Shown in pieces: positions 15,935-25,145 of a stretch of DNA of 58,336 nucleotides. Every line of letters starts with the position of its first letter. Positions within the stretch are counted from its first letter, which is position 1. The stretch lies in the NCBI RefSeq assembly GCF_003385115.1, contig NZ_QUNI01000019.1, positions 1 through 58,336 on the forward strand, given 5' to 3'. A model generated the notes under the pieces. That model saw nothing but the letters and a program-made list of their open reading frames with translations. It was not told the DNA's origin and searched no databases. The position numbers were made by a program, and so were the translations under genes. The stretch is from Flavobacterium aquicola (GTDB lineage Bacteria; Bacteroidota; Bacteroidia; Flavobacteriales; Flavobacteriaceae).

Positions 15935-18349
15935 TTATTTTTTCTCAAAATCTTCAATCTCTTCATCTGTAAATTCTAGTATTTCAAGTTTAGGCTCTAT
16001 AAATTCCTGTTCGTTTGCTAAAGTTCTGTTCAGGGTTAAAACCAAGGCTGGCAATAACATCAAATTCGACAGCATTCCGAATAATAAAGTCAGTGAAACC
16101 AATCCGCCAAGGGCAATGGTTCCTCCAAAACTGGAAAGCATGAATACCGAAAATCCAAAGAACAATACGATAGAAGTATAGAACATACTCAAACCAGCAT
16201 CGTTGAAAGTTGCGTAAACAGATTTACGGATTTTCCAGTCGTTTTTCTTTAATTCCTCTCGGTATTGCGCCAAAAACCGCACGGTATCATCGACTGAAAG
16301 TCCAAAAGCAATTCCGAAAACCAATATTGTTGAAGGCTTCAGCGGAATGTCAAAAAAGCCCATAATTCCTGCAGTTAACAGTAACGGCAGTAAATTAGGA
16401 ATAATAGAAACCAAAATCATTTTAAAAGAACGGAACATAAATCCAATTAAAAGTGCCGTTAGGAAAAATGCAAAAACCAATGACGAAAGTAAATTATCCA
16501 GCAGGTAGCCGGTTCCTTTTTGGAACACAAATGCTTTTCCTGTGATAGTAACTTTGTATCTGTCCGGCGGGAAAATTTTCTCAGCTTTTTTACGAATTTC
16601 AGCTTCAACTATCGGCATTACACCTCCATTGTCATCACGCATAAAAGTAGTAATTCGGGCAAATTGTCCTGTTTTATCTACATAGCTTTTCATCAGGTCG
16701 CCTTTAGCGTTTTTGGTAGCATTTTTGGCATACGACAAAATAAAAGCCTGTTCCTGTGAATTGGGTAATTCGTAATATTCTGGATTGCCATTATAATAAG
16801 CCTGTTTGGAATATTTTACCAAATTGACAACCGAAATAGGTTTTGATAATTCTGGAATTTCGTCAATTGCTGTTTCCAGTTCATCCATTCGCTTCAGCGT
16901 AGAAAGTTTCATCACACCTTTTTTATGTTTGGTGTCGATCATGATTTCCAATGGCATTACACCGTCAAATTCTTTTTCAAAGAAGAGAATGTCTTGGAAA
17001 AAAGGTGCTTTTTTGGGCATATCTTCTATTAAACTTCCAGAGATACGCATTTTGTAAATCCCGATAATACTGATTACAAGCAATGATACAGCAACCACGT
17101 AAATAGAAAATCGGCTTTCTTTTACGTTTCGCAGAATCCAGTCCATAAATGCTTTTACGTAGCCTCTGTCCAAGTGCTCAATATGGCGGTCTTTTGGAGC
17201 AGGAATGTAACTGTGAAAAACAGGAATTACAATGATGCATAAAAAGAACAATGCCATAATGTTAATGGAAGTTACATTTCCAAACTCAATTAGCAGTTTG
17301 TTATTTGAAGTAATAAATGTGAAAAAACCAATCGCTGTAGTCACATTAGTCATAAGAGTTGCCATACCGACTTTGGTCGTAACACGCTGTAAAGCTTTGG
17401 CTTTATTTCTGTGAACTTTGTATTCCTGATGGTATTTATTGGTAAGGAAAATACAATTTGGTATTCCAATTACAATTATAAGTGAAGGAACTAAAGCAGT
17501 TAAAACAGTAATTTCATAATTTAATAATCCTAAGAAACCAAAGGACCACATTACACCAATAATCACAATAATAATTGAGATTAAAGTAGCTCTAAAACTT
17601 CTGAAAAAGAAAAAGAAAAGCAATGAAGTTACTAGTAATGAAGCACCAATGAAAAGACCAATTTCACTAATAATAGTTTCAGCATTGAGTGTTCGTATAT
17701 ATGGCATTCCAGAAACACGAAGGTCAATATTAGTTTCTTTTTCGAAAGCTTCGACGGCTGGAACCAATTTATCTGAAATGAAATTCTTTCTTATTGGTGT
17801 ATTTACGATTTTCTTATCTAAATAAATTGCAGAACGGATTGTTCCCGATCTTTTATTGAAAAGCAGTCCTTCGTAAAAAGGCAGATCATTGAAGAGTTCC
17901 TTTTTAATTTTTTCAAGATAAACTTTATCTGTGGTTTTGTTTGGATCAACAAAAGGAATCAATTCGAATTTTTGCAGAGCCTCGTTTTTTTGCAGTTTCT
18001 TTAAATTGTTTATAGAAATAACTAAATCAACGGCTTTGTCTTCATTAAGCGTGTTCATTAATTTAGCCCAAGCGGCATAAGCTTTTGGAGTAAAAAATGT
18101 TTTGTCTTTTACACCAATTATAACCAAATTTCCTTCCTCGCCAAACTTGTCTAAAAAGGCATTGTATTCGATATTTACAATATTGTCATCAGGTAACATA
18201 TTGGCCTCGGTATGCGTAAAATGGATGTTTTTCCACTGCATTGCCAAAAAAACTGTTATCGCTACAATAATTGATAACATTAAAATTCTATTTCTAAGTA
18301 CGACTCTGGCGATTAATTCCCAAAATCCTAAGCTAAACCACTTGATCAT
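15935..18349 (-). CDS. MMPL/RND-superfamily transporter
   Basis: An 804-residue inner-membrane exporter of the RND superfamily, in the MMPL/SSD-like group. An N-terminal membrane helix (about 24-42) is followed by a periplasmic loop (about 45-215) and a five-to-six-helix bundle (about 220-385). A second helix and periplasmic loop (about 410-620) and a second bundle (about 630-780) complete the duplicated RND layout. The second bundle carries FGIAFGLSVDDTVRFLAQYREE, with the paired Asp residues used in proton relay; the first half has IGIPNCIFLTNKYHQE at the equivalent place, without the acidic pair. No periplasmic adaptor or TolC gene is adjacent, so it may move lipids or hydrophobic compounds alone. 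Substrate unknown. Confidence 0.85.
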   Translation of the reverse strand: MIKWFSLGFWELIARVVLRNRILMLSIIVAITVFLAMQWKNIHFTHTEANMLPDDNIVNIEYNAFLDKFGEEGNLVIIGVKDKTFFTPKAYAAWAKLMNTLNEDKAVDLVISINNLKKLQKNEALQKFELIPFVDPNKTTDKVYLEKIKKELFNDLPFYEGLLFNKRSGTIRSAIYLDKKIVNTPIRKNFISDKLVPAVEAFEKETNIDLRVSGMPYIRTLNAETIISEIGLFIGASLLVTSLLFFFFFRSFRATLISIIIVIIGVMWSFGFLGLLNYEITVLTALVPSLIIVIGIPNCIFLTNKYHQEYKVHRNKAKALQRVTTKVGMATLMTNVTTAIGFFTFITSNNKLLIEFGNVTSINIMALFFLCIIVIPVFHSYIPAPKDRHIEHLDRGYVKAFMDWILRNVKESRFSIYVVAVSLLVISIIGIYKMRISGSLIEDMPKKAPFFQDILFFEKEFDGVMPLEIMIDTKHKKGVMKLSTLKRMDELETAIDEIPELSKPISVVNLVKYSKQAYYNGNPEYYELPNSQEQAFILSYAKNATKNAKGDLMKSYVDKTGQFARITTFMRDDNGGVMPIVEAEIRKKAEKIFPPDRYKVTITGKAFVFQKGTGYLLDNLLSSLVFAFFLTALLIGFMFRSFKMILVSIIPNLLPLLLTAGIMGFFDIPLKPSTILVFGIAFGLSVDDTVRFLAQYREELKKNDWKIRKSVYATFNDAGLSMFYTSIVLFFGFSVFMLSSFGGTIALGGLVSLTLLFGMLSNLMLLPALVLTLNRTLANEQEFIEPKLEILEFTDEEIEDFEKK

Positions 18350-18368
18350 GTTAATTTTTTAAATCGCG

Positions 18369-18376
18369 CAAAGGTA
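18369..18376 (-). promoter_or_regulatory. MMPL gene -7 promoter element
   Basis: On the minus strand this reads TACCTTTG followed by CG, matching TAnnTTTG, about 20 nt before the MMPL start. No -33 TTG is visible at the usual distance, so only the -7 half is supported. Confidence 0.35.
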
Positions 18377-18465
18377 GTTAAAAGCGCCGTAACCCTTGTT
18401 TTTTACAGATTGCTTTTTGTTAATTTAATTGTAATTTTTTATTTTTATTTAATGACAAAATAACT

Positions 18466-18492
18466 TTGTAGCCTGTAATTTATATATATTTG
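18466..18492 (+). promoter_or_regulatory. Promoter of first CPA2 antiporter gene
   Basis: TTG (18466-18468) and TATATTTG (18485-18492) are separated by 16 nt, one short of the usual 17-23. The -7 box is a perfect TAnnTTTG and lies 40 nt before the ATG at 18533. Confidence 0.5.
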
Positions 18493-18532
18493 GTTTTTTT
18501 CAGACGTACATGAAAAATTATTGAAAACAGCT

Positions 18533-20803
18533 ATGAAAAAGTACAGGAATACATTGTTTTATTTGGGAGTTACAGGCGGTTTTACTGCACTAATATACTG
18601 GATAGTAAAGGAAGGAAAGCAGCTTGAAGGAAAAGAAACAATCATCCATACTGAAGGCAGCGGTGATTCTTGGCAGGAATTTTTGACTTCAATGATTCAC
18701 AATGTGCAGGATCCTTTGGCTATTTTATTAGCACAGATTATCATGATTATTCTCGTTGCCCGCTTATTTGGATGGATTTTTAAAAAAATTGGACAGCCGT
18801 CTGTAATTGGTGAAATTATTGCCGGTATTGCACTTGGACCATCCTTATTGGGTTTATATTTTCCTGAGTTTTTCCACGCACTTTTTCCCGCTAATTCATT
18901 AGAAAATTTAAAATTTTTGAGTCAGATTGGTTTGATACTTTTTATGTTCGTAATTGGTATGGAACTCGATATCAAAGTATTGAAAAACAGGGCGAAAGAA
19001 GCCGTAGTTATTAGTCATGCGAGTATCGTTATTCCGTTTGCACTTGGAATTGGACTGGCTTATTTTGTTTACAATCGTTTTGCTCCCGAGGGCGTCAAGT
19101 TTCTTTCTTTCAGTTTGTTTATGGGAATTGCCATGAGTATTACGGCTTTTCCAGTTTTGGCACGAATTGTTCAGGAAAGAGGGATGCATAAAACTAAATT
19201 GGGAGCTATCGCAATTACCTGCGCTGCTGCCGATGATATTACAGCCTGGTGTTTATTGGCTGTTGTAATTGCAATTGTAAAAGCAGGAACTTTCGAGAGT
19301 TCTATGTATATTATTTTACTTGCCGCACTTTATGTGATAATGATGATTTATCTGGTAAAACCTTTCTTGAAACGAATAGGGGATTTGTATGGTTCCAAAG
19401 ACAGTTTGAGCAAACCTGTTGTAGCGATCTTTTTTCTGTTATTAATTATATCTTCTTATGCTACCGAATTGATTGGGATTCATGCATTATTCGGTGCTTT
19501 CATGATGGGTGCTATTATGCCTGATGTTCCAAAATTTAGAACTGTATTTATTTCTAAAGTCGAAGATGTATCTGTAATACTACTTCTTCCTTTGTTTTTT
19601 GTGTTCACGGGACTGCGTACCGAAATAGGTTTAATAAACGAGCCGTATTTATGGAAAGTTACTGGTTTTATTATTCTGGTTGCAGTGGCAGGAAAGTTTT
19701 TTGGAAGTGCTTTGGCAGCAAAATTCGTTGGGCAGAGCTGGAGGAACAGCCTTATCATTGGAGCTTTGATGAATACCAGAGGATTGATGGAGTTAATTGT
19801 TTTGAACATTGGATTGGCTCTTGGCGTACTCACAAGCGAAGTTTTTACGATGATGGTAATCATGGCTTTGGTGACCACTTTTATGACAGGACCTGCTTTG
19901 GATTTGATTAATTATATTTTTAAAACTACTGATATCACTGATCATGATGAGGAAACAGATCAAAGCAAGTATAGAGTTTTGATTTCTTTTGGAAATAATG
20001 AAAAAGGAAAATCACTTTTGCGATTAGCTCATAGTCTGGTTAAAAAACAAAAAGAAACCTGCAATATTACTGCCTTACATTTATCATTGAGCGATGAAAT
20101 GCATACTTTCAATATTGAGGATAAGGAGAAAAGCAGTTTTAGTCCTATCATGAAAGAGGCGGTTGTTTTAAAACAGGAGATAACTCCAATTTTTAAAGCG
20201 ACGCTCGATGTTGAATCAGAAATAATTGACATTGCAAATCAAGGAGATTACGATTTATTGTTAGTTGGTTTGGGTAAATCTATTTTCGAAGGAACTATAC
20301 TTGGAAAAGTAATTGGGTTTACATCCCGAATTATTAATCCGGAACGATTGCTTGATAAATTTACTGGTAAAGAGGGTTTGTTTGCCAATTCGCCGTTTGA
20401 TGAAAGAACCAGACAAATTGTAACCAGAGTAAAACTGCCATTGGGAGTTTTGATTGATAAAGATCTGAAAGAAGTAAATCAGGTTTTTGTTCCAATATTT
20501 TGTTCCGAAGATTCTTTTTTAATTGATTATGCCCAAAAATTGATTTACAACAATAATACTTCTGTAACCTTTTTGGACATGAAAGGCCATATGGAATCTA
20601 ATTTTGTTATTGCAAGCGCTATTGGTTCTTTAAAACAAAAATTCCCTGCTAATGTAATTTTGAATAATGAATCTATTCTTCAGAATGAATTTTTAGAGAA
20701 ACAAAATTTAATGATGGTAAGTCTGGACAGCTGGAAAGATTTATTAGATGCCAGTTCAGAATGGTTAAGCGGAGTGCCATCAGTATTGATTATAAAACCT
20801 TAG
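18533..20803 (+). CDS. CPA2-family cation:proton antiporter with UspA-like C-terminal half
   Basis: Predicted Na+ or K+/H+ antiporter of the inner membrane. The start at the ATG 18533 gives 756 residues, exactly the length of the paralogue at 25146; the in-frame TTG at 18521 is less likely. An N-terminal helix (about 8-25) and a charged segment are followed by the 12-13-helix Na/H exchanger domain (about 65-470). It carries GEIIAGIALGPS, LFMFVIGMELD and ITCAAADDITAWCLLA; the Asp pair in the last is the cation/proton site. Residues ~480-756 are soluble and look like tandem universal-stress-protein folds (DYDLLLVGLGKSIFEGT). The LytS-like kinase gene follows after 26 nt, so they may be co-transcribed. 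Confidence 0.88.
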   Translation: MKKYRNTLFYLGVTGGFTALIYWIVKEGKQLEGKETIIHTEGSGDSWQEFLTSMIHNVQDPLAILLAQIIMIILVARLFGWIFKKIGQPSVIGEIIAGIALGPSLLGLYFPEFFHALFPANSLENLKFLSQIGLILFMFVIGMELDIKVLKNRAKEAVVISHASIVIPFALGIGLAYFVYNRFAPEGVKFLSFSLFMGIAMSITAFPVLARIVQERGMHKTKLGAIAITCAAADDITAWCLLAVVIAIVKAGTFESSMYIILLAALYVIMMIYLVKPFLKRIGDLYGSKDSLSKPVVAIFFLLLIISSYATELIGIHALFGAFMMGAIMPDVPKFRTVFISKVEDVSVILLLPLFFVFTGLRTEIGLINEPYLWKVTGFIILVAVAGKFFGSALAAKFVGQSWRNSLIIGALMNTRGLMELIVLNIGLALGVLTSEVFTMMVIMALVTTFMTGPALDLINYIFKTTDITDHDEETDQSKYRVLISFGNNEKGKSLLRLAHSLVKKQKETCNITALHLSLSDEMHTFNIEDKEKSSFSPIMKEAVVLKQEITPIFKATLDVESEIIDIANQGDYDLLLVGLGKSIFEGTILGKVIGFTSRIINPERLLDKFTGKEGLFANSPFDERTRQIVTRVKLPLGVLIDKDLKEVNQVFVPIFCSEDSFLIDYAQKLIYNNNTSVTFLDMKGHMESNFVIASAIGSLKQKFPANVILNNESILQNEFLEKQNLMMVSLDSWKDLLDASSEWLSGVPSVLIIKP

Positions 20804-20829
20804 ATTATAACCACAGAAACTAAATAAGA

Positions 20830-21588
20830 ATGAACACTGCAAATAATAGTATTGTATATGTTTTGCTGGCTATTATTTTAGTGTTTCTTATCGTGCTCTG
20901 TTATCTTGTTTATCGATTGTGGGAATCTGGAAAAGCCAAAAAAAGGATTGAAGAGAAATTCGATTTCCTCGAAATGAAAGTTGGTAATCTGCAATTGGAG
21001 ACACTGGAATCCAAACTCAATCCGCATCTTTTTAAGAATATTCTAAATTCGATTCAGTCGCACGCCTACCAAACGTATTTTGCTTTGGATAAACTGGCCA
21101 ATGTTTTGGATTATATTTTATACGAAAGCCAAAAGAAGTTTGTTTCTCCAAAAGAGGAAATTCAGTTTGCTCTCAATCTTATCGAAATTAATAAAATTAA
21201 AGTAAGTCCGTTATTTGATTTAAAAGTAAAAACTAAGGTTAATGAAGATGAAAAACTCTATGAACAAAATCTGCTGGCGCCGCTGATTTCTATTGATTTA
21301 ATCGAAAACGCCTTCAAACATGCCGATCTGCAGAGTGCTGATGCTTTTATTTCAGTACTTTTTGAATTTAAGGATAATTGCTTTTACTTGACGGTTTCCA
21401 ATAAAATTTCGGAGAAAAAAGCATTAAAGAAAGAACGAAGCGGTATCGGAGCAGCAACCTTGGAACAGCGATTGAAAATTATCTACAAAAATCAGTTCAA
21501 ATTGGATAAATTTGTCGAAAACGACATTTATATTGCGCATTTAAAAATCAATCTGCTTGAATACAAAAATCAAATGTTTACTGCTTGA
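20830..21588 (+). CDS. LytS-type sensor histidine kinase (minimal)
   Basis: A 252-residue membrane kinase of the His_kinase/LytS group. One N-terminal helix (about 8-28) is followed directly by the kinase core, with LESKLNPHLFKNILNS carrying the phosphoacceptor His66. The ATP-binding half has the N box DLIENAFKH (Asn160) and a reduced glycine loop SGIGAATLEQRLKIIY. There is no extracellular sensor domain, so the signal is probably sensed in the membrane or through a partner. The 3' end overlaps the response-regulator gene by 32 nt. The antiporter gene is just upstream, making ion or pH stress a plausible input (inference). Confidence 0.9.
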   Translation: MNTANNSIVYVLLAIILVFLIVLCYLVYRLWESGKAKKRIEEKFDFLEMKVGNLQLETLESKLNPHLFKNILNSIQSHAYQTYFALDKLANVLDYILYESQKKFVSPKEEIQFALNLIEINKIKVSPLFDLKVKTKVNEDEKLYEQNLLAPLISIDLIENAFKHADLQSADAFISVLFEFKDNCFYLTVSNKISEKKALKKERSGIGAATLEQRLKIIYKNQFKLDKFVENDIYIAHLKINLLEYKNQMFTA

Positions 21589-22276
21589 CGACGAACTTCC
21601 AGGTCTTACTTACCTGAAAATGCTCTGCGAACAAATTCCTAATTTAGAAGTCATAAAAGCTTTTAATGATCCGCAGAAGTTACTAAATGAAATTTCCAAT
21701 CTTGAATTCGATTTGTGCATTTCGGATATTGAAATGCCAGGAATTGACGGTTTGACTCTGGCAAATCTGCTTCAGGATAAGCTGGTGATTTTTACGACTG
21801 CTTACAAAAATTACGCCGCCGAAGCATTTGATATTAATGCTGTGGATTACATTACCAAACCTGTTACTCTGGAACGTTTGGAAAGGGCTGTCGCAAAAGC
21901 TTTGGAGCGATTTCAGAAAAAAGAAACTCCTAAAAAATTCATTCAGTTAAATACTGATAAAGGAAAGTCTCTGCTGTATTTTGAGCAGATTCAATATGTC
22001 AAAACGGCATTGATTGACAGCAGAGATAAAGAAGTGCATTTGGCAGACGGCAGTGTTTTACTTCTGAAAAATATCAATTTTGGTTCATTATTAAATCAGC
22101 TTCCAAAGGCTGATTTCTGCCGTGTGAACAAAAAAGAAATCATCGCTTTATCGGCCGTACAGTTTTTTAATCATAATGAAATTACGCTTTCGATTCATGA
22201 AAAAAACGGAAAACCGATTGTGCTAGTTTTGAGTGAAACGTATAGAAATGATTTTTTGGAGAGAGTGAAAATTTAA
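21557..22276 (+). CDS. LytTR-family response regulator
   Basis: A 239-residue DNA-binding response regulator, cognate partner of the LytS-like kinase. The receiver domain (about 4-115) has the acidic pair Asp11/Asp12 in LLLDDELPG, phosphoacceptor Asp57 in CISDIEMPG, and Lys101 in YITKPV. Residues about 137-239 form the LytTR DNA-binding domain (FIQLNTDKGKSLLYFEQIQYV...). The start is a TTG at 21557, inside the kinase gene; it is the only start that keeps the N-terminal strand and the acidic pocket. The 32-nt overlap suggests translational coupling. It converges on the DUF3137 gene 30 nt downstream. Confidence 0.92.
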   Translation: MNTKIKCLLLDDELPGLTYLKMLCEQIPNLEVIKAFNDPQKLLNEISNLEFDLCISDIEMPGIDGLTLANLLQDKLVIFTTAYKNYAAEAFDINAVDYITKPVTLERLERAVAKALERFQKKETPKKFIQLNTDKGKSLLYFEQIQYVKTALIDSRDKEVHLADGSVLLLKNINFGSLLNQLPKADFCRVNKKEIIALSAVQFFNHNEITLSIHEKNGKPIVLVLSETYRNDFLERVKI

Positions 22277-22306
22277 TTTCATTAGCTGGCTGAGTAGATT
22301 TTTATC

Positions 22307-23362
22307 TTATGCTTTACTCCAAATTCTTCGGTCGATATTTAAGTTTTTTACAATTTCCTCAAATGAATTGATTTCTTCAATATAATTTAAAAAGTAATTC
22401 TCATTTTCAATTTTAGTATATATATCTGCTTTGAAAAGGTTCTTTTTCCATGGAATTAAAAAGTAAATTTTCCCTTCAATAAATGAGATAATTGGTAATG
22501 CATTTTCTTTTACTGATAAGATATTTATTCTGTCAATTAAGTTTTGTGATAATACATAATATCCCGTCTGAACATCTGATGTATATATGCTGTAATTGTC
22601 ATTTATATTTTGATTCTCGACACTTATTTTGGTTAATGATTTTGGGGTGAATATTTCATCGACTTTATCTTTTAGATTTTCATTTTGTTTAGGAATCATC
22701 ATGATTTTTCCAGTAAAATTTTTGTTGAAATCTGCATACATGAAAAAACCAGAATAAAACATGTTAATATCTTTGATTACACCCGCAAAAACATCATCGG
22801 GCTGATTGTCATTGTCGAAAATATTTTTAAAAATTTCTATAGGTATCAGAATGAGCGAAAGTAAACAGCCTCCGGCAGTCTTGGTGTAATTGGTTACTTC
22901 TTTATGAAATTTGATTTCAAAAAACTCTACATCTATATTTTCTATTTTGCCTTTTGTATAATCTTCACCCTCAATTTCAATTGTATCAGCAAAGAATCCT
23001 TTGTTTAGGATTTCACTTTCTTTCAGGATTTTATTGTTGTAACCATAGGAAGAATAACTTAAATTGGGTTTAGTTTTTTCAAAAATTTTGGGCAAAAAAT
23101 TGTCTTTTAAATTTGATTCAAAAACTGCTTTTGGGTCATTCATTGCCAAAGTTAACAGGAACATAATTCCAATGGTAATTGTTACTGGTAGCAGTATCGG
23201 AATTATACAATTTAAGACTGCAACGACTATTAGAATTCCCTTCAATAACTTTCTTAAAGGTTTTACTACACTGTAAATCCTATTGAGATTAACAGCTTTA
23301 ATTCTTGATTTTTCCAGCGACTGTGCTTGTTCATTTAAAAAAACAATTAATTCTTTGTCCAT
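22307..23362 (-). CDS. DUF3137 membrane protein
   Basis: A 351-residue protein of the DUF3137 type. An N-terminal amphipathic region is followed by two adjacent membrane helices (about 38-57 and 58-77, LLKGILIVVAVLNCIIPILL and onward). A large soluble domain comes next, with the FEIKFHKEV and DVFAGVIKDINMFYSGFFMYADFNKNFTGKIMM segments characteristic of the family, and a short hydrophobic stretch lies near 165-180. It starts 6 nt after the lemA stop; LemA/DUF3137 pairs are a recurrent arrangement. Molecular function is unknown. Confidence 0.8.
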   Translation of the reverse strand: MDKELIVFLNEQAQSLEKSRIKAVNLNRIYSVVKPLRKLLKGILIVVAVLNCIIPILLPVTITIGIMFLLTLAMNDPKAVFESNLKDNFLPKIFEKTKPNLSYSSYGYNNKILKESEILNKGFFADTIEIEGEDYTKGKIENIDVEFFEIKFHKEVTNYTKTAGGCLLSLILIPIEIFKNIFDNDNQPDDVFAGVIKDINMFYSGFFMYADFNKNFTGKIMMIPKQNENLKDKVDEIFTPKSLTKISVENQNINDNYSIYTSDVQTGYYVLSQNLIDRINILSVKENALPIISFIEGKIYFLIPWKKNLFKADIYTKIENENYFLNYIEEINSFEEIVKNLNIDRRIWSKA

Positions 23363-23368
23363 GTAATC

Positions 23369-23962
23369 TTAATTAAATAGTCCTTTTAAATTTGGTGCCG
23401 ATTTAGAATTTTGCTCAGCTATAAAATACGGTCTTATAGTAAAGTCATAAATACTAGCAAATAAGTTCGAAGGAAATGCTTGTATGGAGTCATTCAGGGT
23501 TTTAACAGATGCATTATATGCTCTTCTCGCAGCACTTATCTGTTCTTCAGCTTCATTTAGGCTTCTTTGTAAATGCAGCATGTTTTCATTGGATTTTAAA
23601 TCAGGATAATTTTCAATAGTAACCATCACCTGTTTTAGTTGTTCTGTTAAATTGTTTTCTAAACTAAATCTTTCTGCCGAGCCAGGATTTATTTGAGTTA
23701 TCCTGCTTCTTAACTCTACAATTTCTTTGAGGGTATTTTGTTCAAATGACATGTATTTTTTTACGCTTTCTACCAAATTCGGGATAAGTTCACCTCTTTT
23801 TTGTAATTCAACATCAACACCGCTGAACGCGTATTCAACTTGATTTTTCTTTCTTACTAATCCATTGTAAATAGATATAAAGACTGGAATGGTTATAAAA
23901 AATATTGGTAATGTAATTATTGTTAAGATTATAAGAGTAATAAAGGCAGTAGTTTTGTTCAT
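23369..23962 (-). CDS. lemA: LemA family protein
   Basis: A 197-residue LemA-type protein. A single N-terminal membrane helix (about 7-28) is followed by a long helical bundle with family landmarks: YNGLVRKKNQVEYAFSGVDV, QKRGELIPNLVESVKKYM, NYPDLKSNENMLHLQ and ARRAYNASVKTLNDSIQAFPSNLFA. LemA proteins are membrane-anchored, have the N terminus outside, and their role is unsettled. It is first in a two-gene operon with the DUF3137 gene. Confidence 0.9.
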   Translation of the reverse strand: MNKTTAFITLIILTIITLPIFFITIPVFISIYNGLVRKKNQVEYAFSGVDVELQKRGELIPNLVESVKKYMSFEQNTLKEIVELRSRITQINPGSAERFSLENNLTEQLKQVMVTIENYPDLKSNENMLHLQRSLNEAEEQISAARRAYNASVKTLNDSIQAFPSNLFASIYDFTIRPYFIAEQNSKSAPNLKGLFN

Positions 23963-24113
23963 GATTTATGTGTTTTTGTTTTCCTTTTTTTTTTGAAGTT
24001 TTGTTCAAAGCAATGTTTTGATTATACAATGGTTTGGGATTAAATTATGTCAATTATTCGGATTTGCTAAATCATCTTTCCATTAAGCTCATTGCCAAAA
24101 TCCGTTGTAGCTG

Positions 24114-24755
24114 TTATAAGCTGACTTCTTTCTCTTTTAGTTTTTTAGTCACTGTTTCTAAATCTCTATTTTCAATGTCGTAAATCAAAGTCAAATTGGT
24201 TTCGAATGCTGGAACTGCAATATTCATTTCCCAATTTTCGGTAATTTTCGGAAACATTTTTTTGGAATTTTCCAAGAATCTAAACCATCCTGGTGTTTCT
24301 TCATTTATTTTAAAATTGAAATTATTCGAGCAATAAATTTCTAAAGTTATTAGGTCAGTTGCGTACAAATCTATTTTATAAGCTACCATAGAATTAATTT
24401 CGTTCCAATTTATTTCTTTAATTGAATTTTCGATTTGAATTGAAAAAGAATTATCGTTAAAAGTAAAAATTCCATTGTCGTTATATATTTCCATAAAGCT
24501 TTTATTGAAATCTATACTTTGATTGGCTTCAGTTTTTCCAGTTATTTTATAGTAAAATTTCTCAATAGACTTTGAGTTTGGATAATAATAATAAAGCAAA
24601 GTCGCAATTAATGCGCAAGCAAAGTAAAGAAATCCAAGTAATCCAATGATTTTAATAAATATAGATTCTTCGGTGTAGAATATAAGAATTAAAGAAACAA
24701 ACATTAAAAATACTCCCACAAATATAGTTTTCTGTATTTCTTTTCCGTTAATCAT
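24114..24755 (-). CDS. Hypothetical two-helix membrane protein
   Basis: A 213-residue protein I do not recognise. Two membrane helices lie at about residues 10-28 and 33-57, and the remaining ~150 residues are a soluble domain. That domain has a PH-like rhythm of strands (GIFTFNDNSFSIQIE, IKEINWNEINSMVAYKIDLYATDLITLEIYCS) and a C-terminal amphipathic helix (DLETVTKKLKEKEVSL). A two-helix/PH-like layout is common in small envelope or immunity-type proteins of Bacteroidota. It stands alone between lemA and a divergent antiporter gene. Confidence 0.6.
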   Translation of the reverse strand: MINGKEIQKTIFVGVFLMFVSLILIFYTEESIFIKIIGLLGFLYFACALIATLLYYYYPNSKSIEKFYYKITGKTEANQSIDFNKSFMEIYNDNGIFTFNDNSFSIQIENSIKEINWNEINSMVAYKIDLYATDLITLEIYCSNNFNFKINEETPGWFRFLENSKKMFPKITENWEMNIAVPAFETNLTLIYDIENRDLETVTKKLKEKEVSL

Positions 24756-25145
24756 TTGTTGGTTTAGTTTGTCGTTTGCTTATAACTTGTAAATACTAGC
24801 AATAAAAATAACTTCAAAACCACCCAGTTTCGGCTGTATTTTGTGTTATAAAAACCGCTGGTGTTTATTAGACTAATGTAGAGATAAATATTTACAAATC
24901 ATCAAAGAATTTTGTCTGATAAATGTTTTTTCGTAGTTTCATTAACTTTGAAAAAAACATTGTTTTATTAGTTTGTAAATCTATTGGGGACATTTTGTAT
25001 TTGGATGAATATGCTTCAAGGGTTAACTTATTACAAAGTTTTTCCCTCTTGTTACATCACGCCAAAATTAGACCGCGATTCGTTTTAGGCTTTCAAAATC
25101 TGTTTACATATTTGCACCTGAATTAAATTGCTTTAATCAAAACAT
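24756..25145. other. Divergent intergenic region of 390 bp
   Basis: It separates the hypothetical membrane protein gene (minus) from the second antiporter gene (plus). CATATTTG shortly before the antiporter start is one base from TAnnTTTG. An open frame at 24923-25126 lacks family features and is probably chance. No repeats are seen. Confidence 0.4.

Noticed and set aside
24923..25126. A 67-codon plus-strand frame between the hypothetical membrane protein and the second antiporter.
   Set aside because: It has no domain features, begins far from any promoter-like element, and overlaps the antiporter's upstream region; probably chance.
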